Below, in pieces: positions 36,329 through 45,493 of a stretch of DNA of 64,000 nt. Positions within the stretch are counted from its first letter, which is position 1; each line of letters starts with the position of its first letter. The stretch is from NCBI RefSeq assembly GCF_037991315.1, contig NZ_CP150300.1, forward strand, positions 1,116,001 to 1,180,000, given 5' to 3'. The translations under genes were made by a program, and so were the position numbers. Origin of the DNA: Paenibacillus sp. FSL H8-0079 (GTDB lineage: Bacteria; Bacillota; Bacilli; Paenibacillales; Paenibacillaceae). The notes under the pieces are model-generated. The model was given only the letters and a program-made list of their open reading frames with translations, did not search any database and was not told the origin of the DNA.

Positions 36329-37492
36329 TTACACTTTCCTCTTATACTTCCCTGTATACGGGATCGTGAGGTGGATTTTCAGATCGTGGATCGAGTCTTC
36401 GGTAAGCATCATCTTGCTCCCGTTGTTTGATAACTTGCGCCAGAGCTTCGGATTTTTGCGATACAGCTTCTCCTGAAGACCGTAAATATCCACACCACGC
36501 TCAAGGCCGTGACGATAGGTCTGCATGATCTGCTCCCGCAACTTCACTTCACTAATCTGGATCATCTCTTCATAAGAGGTGGGCACCAAGTATTCGTACA
36601 GGGCAGTGAGGTAGTGGGCATCAATGTTGAACGTAACGTCTTCACCCTGAATGACAGGTTTAATTTTGATCTTAGGCAATCCTACACTGAGTGCTCCATA
36701 GATCGTTCCATCCTTCTGCACAAGCAAGGGAGCACGCCGCATGTCTTTGATTAACCAATGATAACCGGGAAGCTGACTGCGTGGAAAGTATTCAAAGTCA
36801 TAGCCAGTCTTCTCGAAAAAGGCCCCTTCCACCAGAAACAAATCATGTTTCTTTTCATTCTCAGCCCACTGGGTATTGTTCAATGCAAGACTCGGCAGAT
36901 ACGTCGTTGTAGCTGGATCATTATGCGTTGCAATGAGCTTGAAGCTGAGCACGGGCGGATACAACGATTCTTCCATATAAGTAGGGAGCGGATTGTGAAG
37001 AATACTATCCAGCGGTGACATATTATAGATGGACGTTGCGCTCAGAATTTTCTCCAGTGGTTCGCGGGTTCCATACACCCAAGTTGTATAACGGGATTCT
37101 GGAAAACGTCCCAGCATATCGAACACTTCTTTGATATGTTTACTGGTGAGCACACCTTCTGCCATAACGATGGCGGTCACATGCCCCCAGGCCATGTGTA
37201 ATTGAGCCGTACGGAACAGCTCGTTCAGCGCCAGACTCATGGTTTTCCCTTCGGCATGTCCAACCCATACTGGTGGGGTATCTGCACTTTTGGTCGAACT
37301 TTCACTTTTGGCGACACTGGCAAAATCCAGCGTTTGCACATACAGATGATACATGCCGTCCTTATAATCAATCCCAAAGGCTTTGGCGTAGTCTACCTGT
37401 TGGATTTCAAATGCACTCCAGCATCCACTCGTCATCACGCACATCGATAGGCTTAACAGCCCCAGTATACATCGCTGCAACAAACGCTTCAT
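36329..37492 (-). CDS. spore germination lipoprotein, Ger(x)C family
   Basis: 387 aa. Lipoprotein signal ending TSGCW (lipobox near residue 24), then SAFEIQQVDYAKAFGIDY, typical of GerC proteins. The rest has the family's three-domain layout, with YGLQEKLYRKNPKLWRKL near the C-terminus. GerC is the lipoprotein subunit of the GerA-type nutrient receptor in the inner spore membrane. Its ATG overlaps the gerA-like stop (ATGA). Last gene of the operon. Confidence 0.88.
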   Translation of the reverse strand: MKRLLQRCILGLLSLSMCVMTSGCWSAFEIQQVDYAKAFGIDYKDGMYHLYVQTLDFASVAKSESSTKSADTPPVWVGHAEGKTMSLALNELFRTAQLHMAWGHVTAIVMAEGVLTSKHIKEVFDMLGRFPESRYTTWVYGTREPLEKILSATSIYNMSPLDSILHNPLPTYMEESLYPPVLSFKLIATHNDPATTTYLPSLALNNTQWAENEKKHDLFLVEGAFFEKTGYDFEYFPRSQLPGYHWLIKDMRRAPLLVQKDGTIYGALSVGLPKIKIKPVIQGEDVTFNIDAHYLTALYEYLVPTSYEEMIQISEVKLREQIMQTYRHGLERGVDIYGLQEKLYRKNPKLWRKLSNNGSKMMLTEDSIHDLKIHLTIPYTGKYKRKV

Positions 37493-38991
37493 CGTCCGTT
37501 CCCTTTCTTGCGGGGCTCCTGGGTCTCGAGATAGACGGGTCTACGTTTACCCAGCCCTTTTGGCAGTTTGAATAATGAAGCTATCGCTTGTTTGAAATGA
37601 AGCGGTGTTAACGGAGTGAGATACGGAATGCCAAATGATTTGAGATCGGTCAGGTAGATGAGGAACAGAATCAACGACAGGATGAACCCATAGATGCCGA
37701 GGGAAGCTCCCAGGACAAAACAAAGGAACCGCAGGATCAGCACAGAACTGGTCATGACCTGATTCACAATGGTTGCTCCAGCTACGACGGTAACTGCGAT
37801 GATGACAATCATAAGGGGAGAGACCATGCCGGCTCGGATGGCGGAATCTCCAATAATGAGACCTCCGACGACAGTCAATGTCTGGCCGATGGCACTAGGC
37901 AAACGTACCCCCGCCTCTCGGAACAACTCCATCAGTAGCATAATGAGAAACATCTCCATTCCCGATTCCATCGGCAACCCCATTCGTCCAACGGATATCG
38001 TTGCAACCAGTGGGAAGGGGATCTGATCCATATGAAAGGATGTCAGCGCAATATAAAAGCCAGGCAGGAACACGGTGATCATCAGACCGAGAAAGCGGAG
38101 CATCCGTCCTACGTTCACAGGTAAGAAAGGAAAACTGGCATCCTCCGGTGATTTGAGCAAAAGAAACAGATTGACTGGCCCAATAATGGCGCTGGGATTG
38201 CCGTCGACAATGAGGATAAAACGTCCGTTAAGGAGACATTCCGCAGCAAAGTCAGGCCTACCCGTATAATGGGTAACGGGAAACAAAGTAATCTTCGAAG
38301 GAGACAGCAATTCTTCCAGTTCATTGGCGGTCAAAATGCGTTCGGTCTCAATCTTGCGCAATCGATCCTGCACGTCTTCGATCAGCTCCGGATTGGCGAT
38401 ATTCTTGATATACATCAGTGCCACCTTGGTTGCAGAACGTGTACCGATCAGTTCGATATTGCAAGCCAGTTGGTTCGTACGCAAACGTGTGCGTATCAAG
38501 GCAATATTGACGGCAAGGGGTTCAATAAACCCGTCTCTTGCCCCACGAATCGAAACTTCGGTGGTCGACTCCTCCGGTGTCCGTGTCGGGATATTGGAAA
38601 TATCAATACTCCACATGGCTTGAAGAGAAGGGATACAGATCAACATATGACCTTCAAAAACACGGAGAGACATCAGCTCGGTTCCAAATGCCGGATCTTG
38701 CAGATCCATCCGGGTCCATTGCAGGCTGATGCATTTCTCAATGTCGGACGTACGGAAAAAGTGTGTTTGCTCATACGTTCGTTTGAGTTCCGGGAGAATA
38801 ATATCATAGATCGCTTCACTGTCCACCATACCGCTGCAATATACCATAAGGATCTGCATCGGAGATTCACCGATCATGTGACTATTAATGATGACGTCGT
38901 CAGATCCGGCAAAAAAGGTGTTCAGGTTATGCTCGTTCATTCGGAACGGTTCAACGTCACGATTATTCTTGGGCTGGGTTGAGATCGGCAT
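37489..38991 (-). CDS. spore germination protein, GerA family
   Basis: 500 aa. The start ATG 38991 follows AAGGAGG by about nine bases on the minus strand. A cytoplasmic N-terminal region (to about 240) contains the INSHMIGESPMQILMVYCSG and LLSPSKITLFP stretches. A membrane half follows with PFPLVATISVGRMGLPMESG and LREAG/LPSAIGQTLTVVGGL, strongly conserved in GerA subunits. With GerB and GerC it forms the germinant-gated ion channel. It overlaps gerB by 29 bp and gerC by 4 bp. Confidence 0.9.
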   Translation of the reverse strand: MPISTQPKNNRDVEPFRMNEHNLNTFFAGSDDVIINSHMIGESPMQILMVYCSGMVDSEAIYDIILPELKRTYEQTHFFRTSDIEKCISLQWTRMDLQDPAFGTELMSLRVFEGHMLICIPSLQAMWSIDISNIPTRTPEESTTEVSIRGARDGFIEPLAVNIALIRTRLRTNQLACNIELIGTRSATKVALMYIKNIANPELIEDVQDRLRKIETERILTANELEELLSPSKITLFPVTHYTGRPDFAAECLLNGRFILIVDGNPSAIIGPVNLFLLLKSPEDASFPFLPVNVGRMLRFLGLMITVFLPGFYIALTSFHMDQIPFPLVATISVGRMGLPMESGMEMFLIMLLMELFREAGVRLPSAIGQTLTVVGGLIIGDSAIRAGMVSPLMIVIIAVTVVAGATIVNQVMTSSVLILRFLCFVLGASLGIYGFILSLILFLIYLTDLKSFGIPYLTPLTPLHFKQAIASLFKLPKGLGKRRPVYLETQEPRKKGNGR

Positions 38992-40084
38992 GTTCGGGAG
39001 CCTCCTTGTCCTTTTTGTGGATTAATGCAGCAATCGTTAATATCACGGTAACGACGGATACATAGGCGAGCATGACCGGGAACTGAATATGGTCCACATA
39101 ATAATCCACATAATCAATGCGCCACCACTGCATCGCCATGAAGCTCATGATGACGGTAATGGTGAGAATAGCAATATATCGTTTCTTCGGTCTACGGAAA
39201 TTCAGCAAATCCACGATGAGATACATGGATATAGCCACCCTTGCGAAGGAACCACTAAGCCACTGATAGATGGACAAAAAATCAACGTGTTGCAGCAACT
39301 TACCGATATTCACCAGTTTCCATTGCTCATAGGGACTGTTTCGTTGTTTTGCTGCTTCTTCGGGGCCGAATTCCACAATGGCTCCGATGGTTGGTCCGAT
39401 CGCCATACTGAGCATAAACACGCCGAGGATCAGGACGTACCACCACCGAATTTTGCCTTTGACTTCATGTTGGAACAACATGAGAATCCAGATTTCCATA
39501 AGCCCGGCAAGGGAATAAATCATGCCCCGCCACACGGGACCCATACCGTTCTCCATGATCGGGAACAATAGACTGTAGTCTTTATATTTCATATTGGCGG
39601 ACATTACAAAATAACCAAGCAAAATGACAAAGGGGAGCAGCAGACTGGAAGTCATCGCAATGGATCGTATGCCCTTGGACGCCGCCCAGGCAGCAACCAG
39701 CGCTCCGCCACCGGCCAGAACATAGGGCGGTGTAAATTGAAGATAAGTGGATACGGTCCAGTTGGTTGTCTCATATAGCGTATGCGTGCCAAGCGTGAAC
39801 AGCAGAATGGAAGCGGAGATGCGGAAGATCCAGGAAGGAATGGCTCCGAATTCTCGGGTGATCCAATCTGTTAATCGCTGTCCACGTACTCGCCGAATGA
39901 TGATGTACATCATACATAGAAACAACATGAACAAGGGAGCCGCTGCTACAACAGACAACCATCCGTCTCGACCTGCTGCTTCCAGAATTGCTGGAATGGA
40001 CAAGACATGGCAGACCAGTCCGGCACTTAATAAAATGATGGAAAAGGACAACCAGATGGTAATTTGACCTTTTTCACGACTCAT
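38963..40084 (-). CDS. spore germination permease, GerB family
   Basis: 373 aa from ATG 40084, preceded on the minus strand by AAAGGAGGA; the frame extends to 40102 without support. Ten hydrophobic segments of the APC-superfamily fold, starting GQITIWLSFSIILLSAG. GerB is the germinant-binding permease subunit. First gene of the operon, giving the order B-A-C instead of the usual A-B-C. Confidence 0.88.
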   Translation of the reverse strand: MSREKGQITIWLSFSIILLSAGLVCHVLSIPAILEAAGRDGWLSVVAAAPLFMLFLCMMYIIIRRVRGQRLTDWITREFGAIPSWIFRISASILLFTLGTHTLYETTNWTVSTYLQFTPPYVLAGGGALVAAWAASKGIRSIAMTSSLLLPFVILLGYFVMSANMKYKDYSLLFPIMENGMGPVWRGMIYSLAGLMEIWILMLFQHEVKGKIRWWYVLILGVFMLSMAIGPTIGAIVEFGPEEAAKQRNSPYEQWKLVNIGKLLQHVDFLSIYQWLSGSFARVAISMYLIVDLLNFRRPKKRYIAILTITVIMSFMAMQWWRIDYVDYYVDHIQFPVMLAYVSVVTVILTIAALIHKKDKEAPEHADLNPAQE

Positions 40085-40118
40085 GGGAATCCTCCTTTCC
40101 AATGAAGGAAGTTTACGT

Positions 40119-40148
40119 TAGGTTGTACAGCATATGGGAAGTTGATTC
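40119..40148 (-). promoter_or_regulatory. possible sigma-G (forespore) promoter of the ger operon
   Basis: On the minus strand GAATC (40148-40144) and CAACCTA (40125-40119) are separated by exactly 18 bp, matching the sigma-G layout GMATR-N18-CATNMTA with one mismatch in each box. Receptor operons are usually transcribed by sigma-G in the forespore. Confidence 0.4.
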
Positions 40149-40279
40149 CTTTTTCAGATTTTTTCACAGAAAGCGGCAAACGAGATGGACGAGCCAGGCA
40201 GAAAGCTTTAACATACAGATATAGCAATGTCGAAGACAACTACTGAGCGAAGTATAGAGAAATAGGGAGGAAACCTGTG

Positions 40280-41173
40280 ATGACAAATACGACGAAGGCA
40301 CCTGGAGAGACGAAAGTTGGCTTTATTGGTACAGGCGTGATGGGTAAAAGCATGGCTGGGCACATCCAGCAGGCTGGATATCCGCTGCATGTGTACACGC
40401 GAACTGCTGCCAAAGCGGAAGCGTTGGTGAAAGAAGGTGCCGTATGGCATGATACACCAGGCAAACTGGCTGCCGCGTGTGATGTCATCATCACAATGGT
40501 GGGGTATCCGAAAGATGTAGAGGAGATTTATCTCGGTGAGGATGGTCTCGTGGCCAATGCCAAACCGGGTTCATATCTGATTGATATGACGACATCCAGT
40601 CCGTTACTGGCTGCACGAATCTTTGAAGCTGCGGAAGCCAAAGGACTGCATGCACTGGACGCGCCTGTGTCGGGCGGCGATATCGGAGCGCAGAACGCCA
40701 AGCTGTCCATTATGGTTGGTGGTAGTTCGGAGGCCTTTGAAGCCGTGCGTCCGGTGTTTGAGCAGATGGGCAGCAACATTGTGCTGCAAGGCAAGGCGGG
40801 AGCCGGGCAGCATACCAAAATGTGCAACCAGATTGCCATTGCCTCTGGCATGATGGGCGTATGCGAAGCACTCGCCTATGCCAAGACATCTGGTCTGGAC
40901 GCGGAGACTGTGCTGAAGAGCATTGCTACCGGTGCAGCCGGAAGCTGGTCGCTCAGCAATCTCGGTCCGCGCATGATCGCAGGCGACTATGAGCCTGGAT
41001 TCTATGTGAAACATTTTATCAAAGACATGGGAATTGCACTGGAGTCTGCAAAAGCGATGGGCATGAAAACGCCTGGACTGGCTCTGGCCGAATCCCTGTA
41101 TCAAGAAATAGCGAATAATGGTCTGGAAGAGAAGGGTACACAGGTGCTCTACACCTATTATCTTCAGGCTTAA
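40280..41173 (+). CDS. NAD(P)-dependent 3-hydroxyisobutyrate dehydrogenase-family oxidoreductase
   Basis: 297 aa. ATG 40280 lies about nine bases after GGGAGG; GTG 40277 is an alternative. Rossmann motif VGFIGTGVMGKSMAGH (about 13-28), substrate loop DAPVSGGDIGAQ (about 127-138) and catalytic lysine in GQHTKMCNQ (about 176-184), followed by the helical C-terminal domain. Family members oxidise beta-hydroxyacids or reduce tartronate semialdehyde or glyoxylate; the substrate is not clear here. Single gene, divergent from the ger operon. The 276 bp downstream (to 41449) hold only a weak AACAGC/GCTGTT hairpin. Confidence 0.85.
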   Translation: MTNTTKAPGETKVGFIGTGVMGKSMAGHIQQAGYPLHVYTRTAAKAEALVKEGAVWHDTPGKLAAACDVIITMVGYPKDVEEIYLGEDGLVANAKPGSYLIDMTTSSPLLAARIFEAAEAKGLHALDAPVSGGDIGAQNAKLSIMVGGSSEAFEAVRPVFEQMGSNIVLQGKAGAGQHTKMCNQIAIASGMMGVCEALAYAKTSGLDAETVLKSIATGAAGSWSLSNLGPRMIAGDYEPGFYVKHFIKDMGIALESAKAMGMKTPGLALAESLYQEIANNGLEEKGTQVLYTYYLQA

Positions 41174-41449
41174 CAACCAAGAGAACAGCAGCGTATTCTT
41201 TTTCTATCCAGGAAAGGTTGCGCTGTTTTTTTCAATTTTATGGCCTTTTTATGCGTCTAAAGTCACAGGATTGGTTAAATGTTCATATGTACTTTGCGTA
41301 TTGGAGAGATTTTGATCGTTTTCACTTTATTTTTACCCCGCTTTATCCGACATAAGTAATAGTAGTTTACATAATGAATGTGTCAAAGGATGTTATTCCT
41401 CCTGTAATGGTCACCCGTAACCCACACTATAATAGAACGGAGCTTGCCC

Positions 41450-42181
41450 ATGTTCAAGAAAATCCTGTCTCTGTTCAAGACACAGCCAGAGCTTGCGAAC
41501 CAGATTACAGCCTCCGCTTCAGCCTTACCATCGACGACAACCATTCCCCCGCGTATGGTCCGCAGTAAGCGCAAGAAAAAAGCGGAAGGGGATTGGACAC
41601 GTCAGCCGGAGGAGCCCAGTACAGCAGATCAGCTGATAGGTCTTCCAAGTCAATATAAAGTGCTGAACGACTTACTCGTTACCAATCCGAAGTCGCGCTC
41701 CGGTTATTCACAGGTTGATCATGTCGTGATCGGTCCGCGGGCAATTTTCGTGATCGAAACGCGGAATCTGACGACAGGTGAGATCCGCGGTGGCCGAAGA
41801 GAAGCCAATTGGTCGGTCAGCAGCAGCCGGGTCAAAATGTACAATCCTCTCATGCAGCATCGTGCACATGTGGAAGCCATCCATGCGCACCTCGGAGATT
41901 ACAAAAGAGTACGCCTTGTCTCCATGGTGACCTTCACGAACCGTTGCCGGATCAGTGTTGATCCTGCTGTGAGATATGTGAATTCGGATGAACTGATCAT
42001 CTACGATCATGAATTGGTAGAGACCATTCAGCGCAAGACAGAGCGACTTGAGACTGAAGTTCCCGAGACTGTATTTCAAGAGAAGGATATTCAGGCGATC
42101 TACGCTCTGCTCTCATCGGTCAATTCTACGGATCCTCAGATTCGGTCAGAACACATGGAGAAAGCTAAAGGTATTAAATAA
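41450..42181 (+). CDS. NERD-domain protein
   Basis: 243 aa from ATG 41450 with GGAG upstream; TATAAT at 41428-41433 is a possible -10. After a basic linker (KRKKK) the NERD domain runs from about 65: YKVLNDLLV, GYSQVDHVVIG (Asp90) and AIFVIETRNLTGEI-like sequence with Glu103. NERD domains are PD-(D/E)XK-related nucleases; here the usual ETK reads ETR, so the catalytic lysine is replaced by arginine. No other domain is attached. Confidence 0.75.
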   Translation: MFKKILSLFKTQPELANQITASASALPSTTTIPPRMVRSKRKKKAEGDWTRQPEEPSTADQLIGLPSQYKVLNDLLVTNPKSRSGYSQVDHVVIGPRAIFVIETRNLTTGEIRGGRREANWSVSSSRVKMYNPLMQHRAHVEAIHAHLGDYKRVRLVSMVTFTNRCRISVDPAVRYVNSDELIIYDHELVETIQRKTERLETEVPETVFQEKDIQAIYALLSSVNSTDPQIRSEHMEKAKGIK

Positions 42182-42193
42182 TTCCGCTTCACG

Positions 42194-42226
42194 AACACTG
42201 TTGTCCCTACGGATGGCAGTGTTTTT
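42194..42226 (+). terminator. intrinsic terminator
   Basis: AACACTGTTGTCC (42194-42206) pairs over 13 positions, three of them G-U, with GGATGGCAGTGTT (42211-42223) around loop CTAC, then T-run. Confidence 0.82.
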
Positions 42227-42444
42227 GTGTTGCGTTGGTAGTTAATACAGGGATAGTAAAAGGCTTTAGACACAGGTATATCGTCGTATACAACCGATTT
42301 TTGACTTATGATAGAATGTAGACCATGTCCAATTGTGAATCAAGCATGTTATCTGAAAGGATATTTTTGGTAGTAAGTGTTCAAGGTTTGAAACAGAGGT
42401 TAATGGTTCTCAGGAATATACATACGATAGGGGAAGATTATACG

Positions 42445-43338
42445 ATGAAATGGAATTACACGATAAAGACGTTCACGGTCATATTCGGTTTGGCAGCGAT
42501 TTTGACAGCTTGTGGTGGTGGAGCTAAAGAGACATCATCATCGCCGGAGTCTGCTTCTGGTGCAGAAGTCGCTTCGTCAGAGACAAGTAGCTCGAATGCT
42601 ACCGTAACAGAAACAGCAGCATCCGGTTCGAATGGGAGTGAACAGACAGGTTCAGCTACAGAAGAAACTTCTTCCACTGACGACGGCAAGATTGGAAAGG
42701 ACTCCACATTGGAAGAGTTGAAGCAGCAGTATGCAGATCAGCTTGGTTATATCCGTATCCCTCTGAATGATCATCCGGTGCGTCGGGTTAGTGAGGAAGG
42801 TTCAAAAAATATTAATGTTGCCAACTATAGTGATGCTGTTGTGGACATGAATGCAGGGGTGCCGATTCATTCCGATTCGCAGCGGTTGATTGATGATGCC
42901 TTTCCTTTTTTCACAACCGTACAAGCACCTGACGAATCTTATATAACTTGGGAAGAAGCAACCAATCTGGAGCGTGCCATGGTGAAAACACTGTTTATCG
43001 CCCGTGAAGGCCTCTTGATTACAGAAGATGCGATGAAAAATAAGGATTATAGCAGTACATCGTTCCAGGATTCCAAGGATTTCTTCAGCGTCACAGCGAA
43101 ATTTGAATCTATGGCACCCGTAGCTCAACATCCGCGTGACATCACGTTGAGTACGTTATACGACAAAGCCCGCACGTCGTGGGGCAAGCTTGCTGAGATG
43201 GATCCGGAGCAGGATGAAGCGGCGTTTGCAGAGATGTATAAGACGACGAGAACCGATGCCAACAATGCGATGGGATTGCTTAATGTTCTGTTGTCTACGA
43301 ATGAGGAAGAGCGGATTGAAGAGATCTACGGTAAGTGA
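42445..43338 (+). CDS. lipoprotein with Ser/Thr-rich linker, function unknown
   Basis: 297 aa from ATG 42445 (GGGGAAG upstream); the frame extends to 42325 without support. Signal MKWNYTIKTFTVIFGLAAIL and lipobox LTAC. Residues about 25-90 are a Ser/Thr/Glu-rich flexible linker, then a helical domain (PFFTTVQAPDESYITWEEA, MVKTLFIAREGLLI). No family recognised. Monocistronic, with its own terminator. Confidence 0.65.
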   Translation: MKWNYTIKTFTVIFGLAAILTACGGGAKETSSSPESASGAEVASSETSSSNATVTETAASGSNGSEQTGSATEETSSTDDGKIGKDSTLEELKQQYADQLGYIRIPLNDHPVRRVSEEGSKNINVANYSDAVVDMNAGVPIHSDSQRLIDDAFPFFTTVQAPDESYITWEEATNLERAMVKTLFIAREGLLITEDAMKNKDYSSTSFQDSKDFFSVTAKFESMAPVAQHPRDITLSTLYDKARTSWGKLAEMDPEQDEAAFAEMYKTTRTDANNAMGLLNVLLSTNEEERIEEIYGK

Positions 43339-43370
43339 ACAGAGGTATTGAATAGAATATGAATGAGCTA

Positions 43371-43410
43371 AACCCTGACTGCCTGTGATAATCGGCTGTC
43401 AGGGTTTTAT
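43371..43410 (+). terminator. intrinsic terminator
   Basis: AACCCTGAC (43371-43379) pairs with GTCAGGGTT (43398-43406), followed by TTAT. The 250 bp from here to terB carry the ECF promoter and nothing else recognised. Confidence 0.75.
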
Positions 43411-43470
43411 GTGTTATATCCGAATAGATTTCGAAAAAACGAAGTGTAGAGAAGATTTTTGAAATCCGCT

Positions 43471-43496
43471 TGAAACTATATTCAGAACGACGCGTA
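43471..43496 (+). promoter_or_regulatory. sigma-W-type ECF promoter of the ter locus
   Basis: TGAAAC at 43471-43476 and CGTA at 43493-43496 are separated by exactly 16 bp, a perfect match to the TGAAAC-N16-CGTA layout used by sigma-W in Bacillus. The related yceCDEFGHI ter operon of B. subtilis is a known member of ECF (cell-envelope stress) regulons, which supports the call. It lies about 160 bp before terB. Confidence 0.82.
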
Positions 43497-43658
43497 TCAT
43501 AAGGTATTAATTGTTTTTTAATGTAGAATATTGCCGTATTTCAGAGTATAGTTAAGGAATAATTTAACTTATATTCAATCATGATGTAGGGATGAAAATT
43601 ACTGAAAATCATGAAAAAAAGTAAAGAACACCATGTTTGAAACTATTGGAGGTTGAGT

Positions 43659-44105
43659 ATGAGTTCATTTAAAAGCTGGTTAAATTCAACAAAACAAGGA
43701 CTTGAAGAGCAAGTCAAAAAGTTTAAAAATAAAGATTTTATGGACGCCGTAGTTGCAGGTTGTGCACTGGTTGCTTTCGCGGATGGTTCCATTGACGAAG
43801 CCGAGAAGAACAAGATGGCCGGTTATATTAAACTGAGTCAGGAATTGAAAGTATTCGACATGGGCGAAGTGATTACACGCTTCAATCATTACGTGGCGAA
43901 CTTTGAGTTCTCTCCGGAGATCGGGAAGCAGGAAGCACTGAAAGCCATTGGGAAGTTCAAATCCAAGCCGGATGTGGGCCGCGTTATTGTGGGCGTATGT
44001 AGCGCGATTGGTTCAGCTGACGGCAACTTTGATGATCAGGAGAAAAGAGTGGTTACCGAGATATGCATTGTACTTGGACTGAATCCGGGTGAATTCAATC
44101 TCTAA
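43659..44105 (+). CDS. terB: TerB-family tellurite resistance protein
   Basis: 148 aa; ATG 43659 lies six bases after GGAGG, while TTG 43653 is too close. TerB helical bundle: MDAVVAGCALVAFADGSIDEAEKNKM (about 28-53) and VIVGVCSAIGSADGNFDDQEKRVV (about 108-131), each with the acidic ADG-(S/N)-D/F-D metal-binding loop. TerB is thought to bind metal ions at the inner face of the membrane together with TerC and TerD. First gene of the ter locus, behind the sigma-W-type promoter. Confidence 0.9.
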   Translation: MSSFKSWLNSTKQGLEEQVKKFKNKDFMDAVVAGCALVAFADGSIDEAEKNKMAGYIKLSQELKVFDMGEVITRFNHYVANFEFSPEIGKQEALKAIGKFKSKPDVGRVIVGVCSAIGSADGNFDDQEKRVVTEICIVLGLNPGEFNL

Positions 44106-44140
44106 GTAGCTATTTTACATATGAAGGGAGGTGAAAATCA

Positions 44141-44734
44141 GTGGCAAGCATTAATTTGGTCAAAGGACAGAAGATTGATTTAACCAAAGGCAATGCAGGA
44201 CTTACTGAGGTGATTGCTGGTCTCGGTTGGGACCCGGTAACTGCCAAAGGGTTCTTCGGAAGAAAGAAACAAGCGGATATCGATTGTGATGCATCGGCAA
44301 TCATGTTAAATGAGGAAGGCAAGTTGGTGAAGGACTCCAACCTGGTTTGCTTCCACAACAAGCAAAGTGCATGTCGTTCGGTTATCCATTCAGGTGACAA
44401 TTTAACAGGTCAGGGAGACGGTGACGACGAACAGATCAAAATGGATCTGTCCCGTATTCCTGCTGATGTTCATAAAGTATTAATCGTTGTTAATATCTAC
44501 GATTGTGTCAATCGCAAGCAAGATTTTGGCATGATTGAGAAGGCTTATATTCGTATTCTGGATGGTAAAAATTCCAGTGAGCTCGTGAAGTTCAATCTAT
44601 CCGAAAACTACACAGGTTCAACAGCGTTGATCTGTGGTGAATTGTATCGTCATGGAGGCGAATGGAAATTCTCGGCAATTGGAGAGGGTTCCCATGCGGT
44701 ACATATCAACGAACTCGCTCGCAGGTACTCCTAA
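44141..44734 (+). CDS. terD: TerD-family calcium-binding stress protein (copy 1)
   Basis: 197 aa from GTG 44141 with GGGAGGTGA upstream. TerD beta-sandwich: [47 protein letters not shown] (calcium site, about 87-100) and GELYRHGGEWKF. It differs from the next two copies by a GFFGRKKQ insertion after the GWD motif and by cysteine in DCDA. TerD proteins bind Ca2+ and are induced by envelope and oxidative stress. Confidence 0.9.
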   Translation: MASINLVKGQKIDLTKGNAGLTEVIAGLGWDPVTAKGFFGRKKQADIDCDASAIMLNEEGKLVKDSNLVCFHNKQSACRSVIHSGDNLTGQGDGDDEQIKMDLSRIPADVHKVLIVVNIYDCVNRKQDFGMIEKAYIRILDGKNSSELVKFNLSENYTGSTALICGELYRHGGEWKFSAIGEGSHAVHINELARRYS

Positions 44735-44824
44735 GTACAAGATTTAACCTAAATCGACAATAATCCTGATATTCATATGTCACGATAACTACAATACATT
44801 TAAATAAGCGAGGATGATCATACG

Positions 44825-45400
44825 ATGGCAATTAATCTCTCTAAAGGTCAAAAAATCGATCTGACTAAAACGAACCCAGGTTTGACAAAAATCACAGTAG
44901 GCTTGGGCTGGGATACCAATAAGTATGATGGCGGAAAAGACTTTGACCTGGATGTATCGGTATTCTGTGCCAATGCAAACGGTAAAGTAGAAGGCGAGAA
45001 AAACTTCATCTTCTTCAACAATCCACAAAATGAAAATGGTTCTGTTGTTCACACCGGTGACAACCGTACAGGAGATGGCGATGGTGATGATGAGCAAATC
45101 AATATCGACCTGCCTAACGTACCCGCAAATGTAGAGAAGATTGCATTCTCCATTACGATCTACGAAGCTACAGAACGTAGCCAGAACTTCGGACAAGTCT
45201 CCCGTGCTTATGTGCGAATCGTCAACGAAGCAAACAACGAAGAACTGATTCGTTTTGACCTGGGAGAAGACTTCTCCATTGAAACGGGTGTAGTTGTTGG
45301 TGAATTGTATCGTCATAATGGCGAGTGGAAGTTCAGTGCCATCGGTAGTGGTTACCAGGATGGATTGGTTGGATTGACACGCGATTACGGTTTGCAATAG
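44825..45400 (+). CDS. terD: TerD-family calcium-binding stress protein (copy 2)
   Basis: 191 aa. Standard Ter[37 protein letters not shown] and [14 protein letters not shown] (79-92) with a full set of acidic calcium ligands, then [15 protein letters not shown] and [28 protein letters not shown] precedes the ATG. Corresponds to YceC/YceD-type proteins of the B. subtilis ter operon. Confidence 0.92.
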   Translation: MAINLSKGQKIDLTKTNPGLTKITVGLGWDTNKYDGGKDFDLDVSVFCANANGKVEGEKNFIFFNNPQNENGSVVHTGDNRTGDGDGDDEQINIDLPNVPANVEKIAFSITIYEATERSQNFGQVSRAYVRIVNEANNEELIRFDLGEDFSIETGVVVGELYRHNGEWKFSAIGSGYQDGLVGLTRDYGLQ

Positions 45401-45428
45401 GACGTACAGAACGACTTACAGGATGGGA

Positions 45429-45457
45429 AGAACCGTCTCCTGGACGGTTCTCCTTTT
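45429..45457 (+). terminator. intercistronic hairpin, possible attenuator
   Basis: AGAACCGTC (45429-45437) pairs perfectly with GACGGTTCT (45443-45451) around TCCTG, then CCTTTTC. It lies between TerD copies 2 and 3 and could reduce downstream transcription. Confidence 0.6.
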
Positions 45458-45493
45458 CATTTAATCACATATTTTGGAAAGGTGGAAAAACAA

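Noticed and set aside
41188..41233. Terminator after the dehydrogenase gene
   Set aside because: Only AACAGC/GCTGTT pairs reliably, with a loop of over 30 nt; too weak to list despite the T-run.
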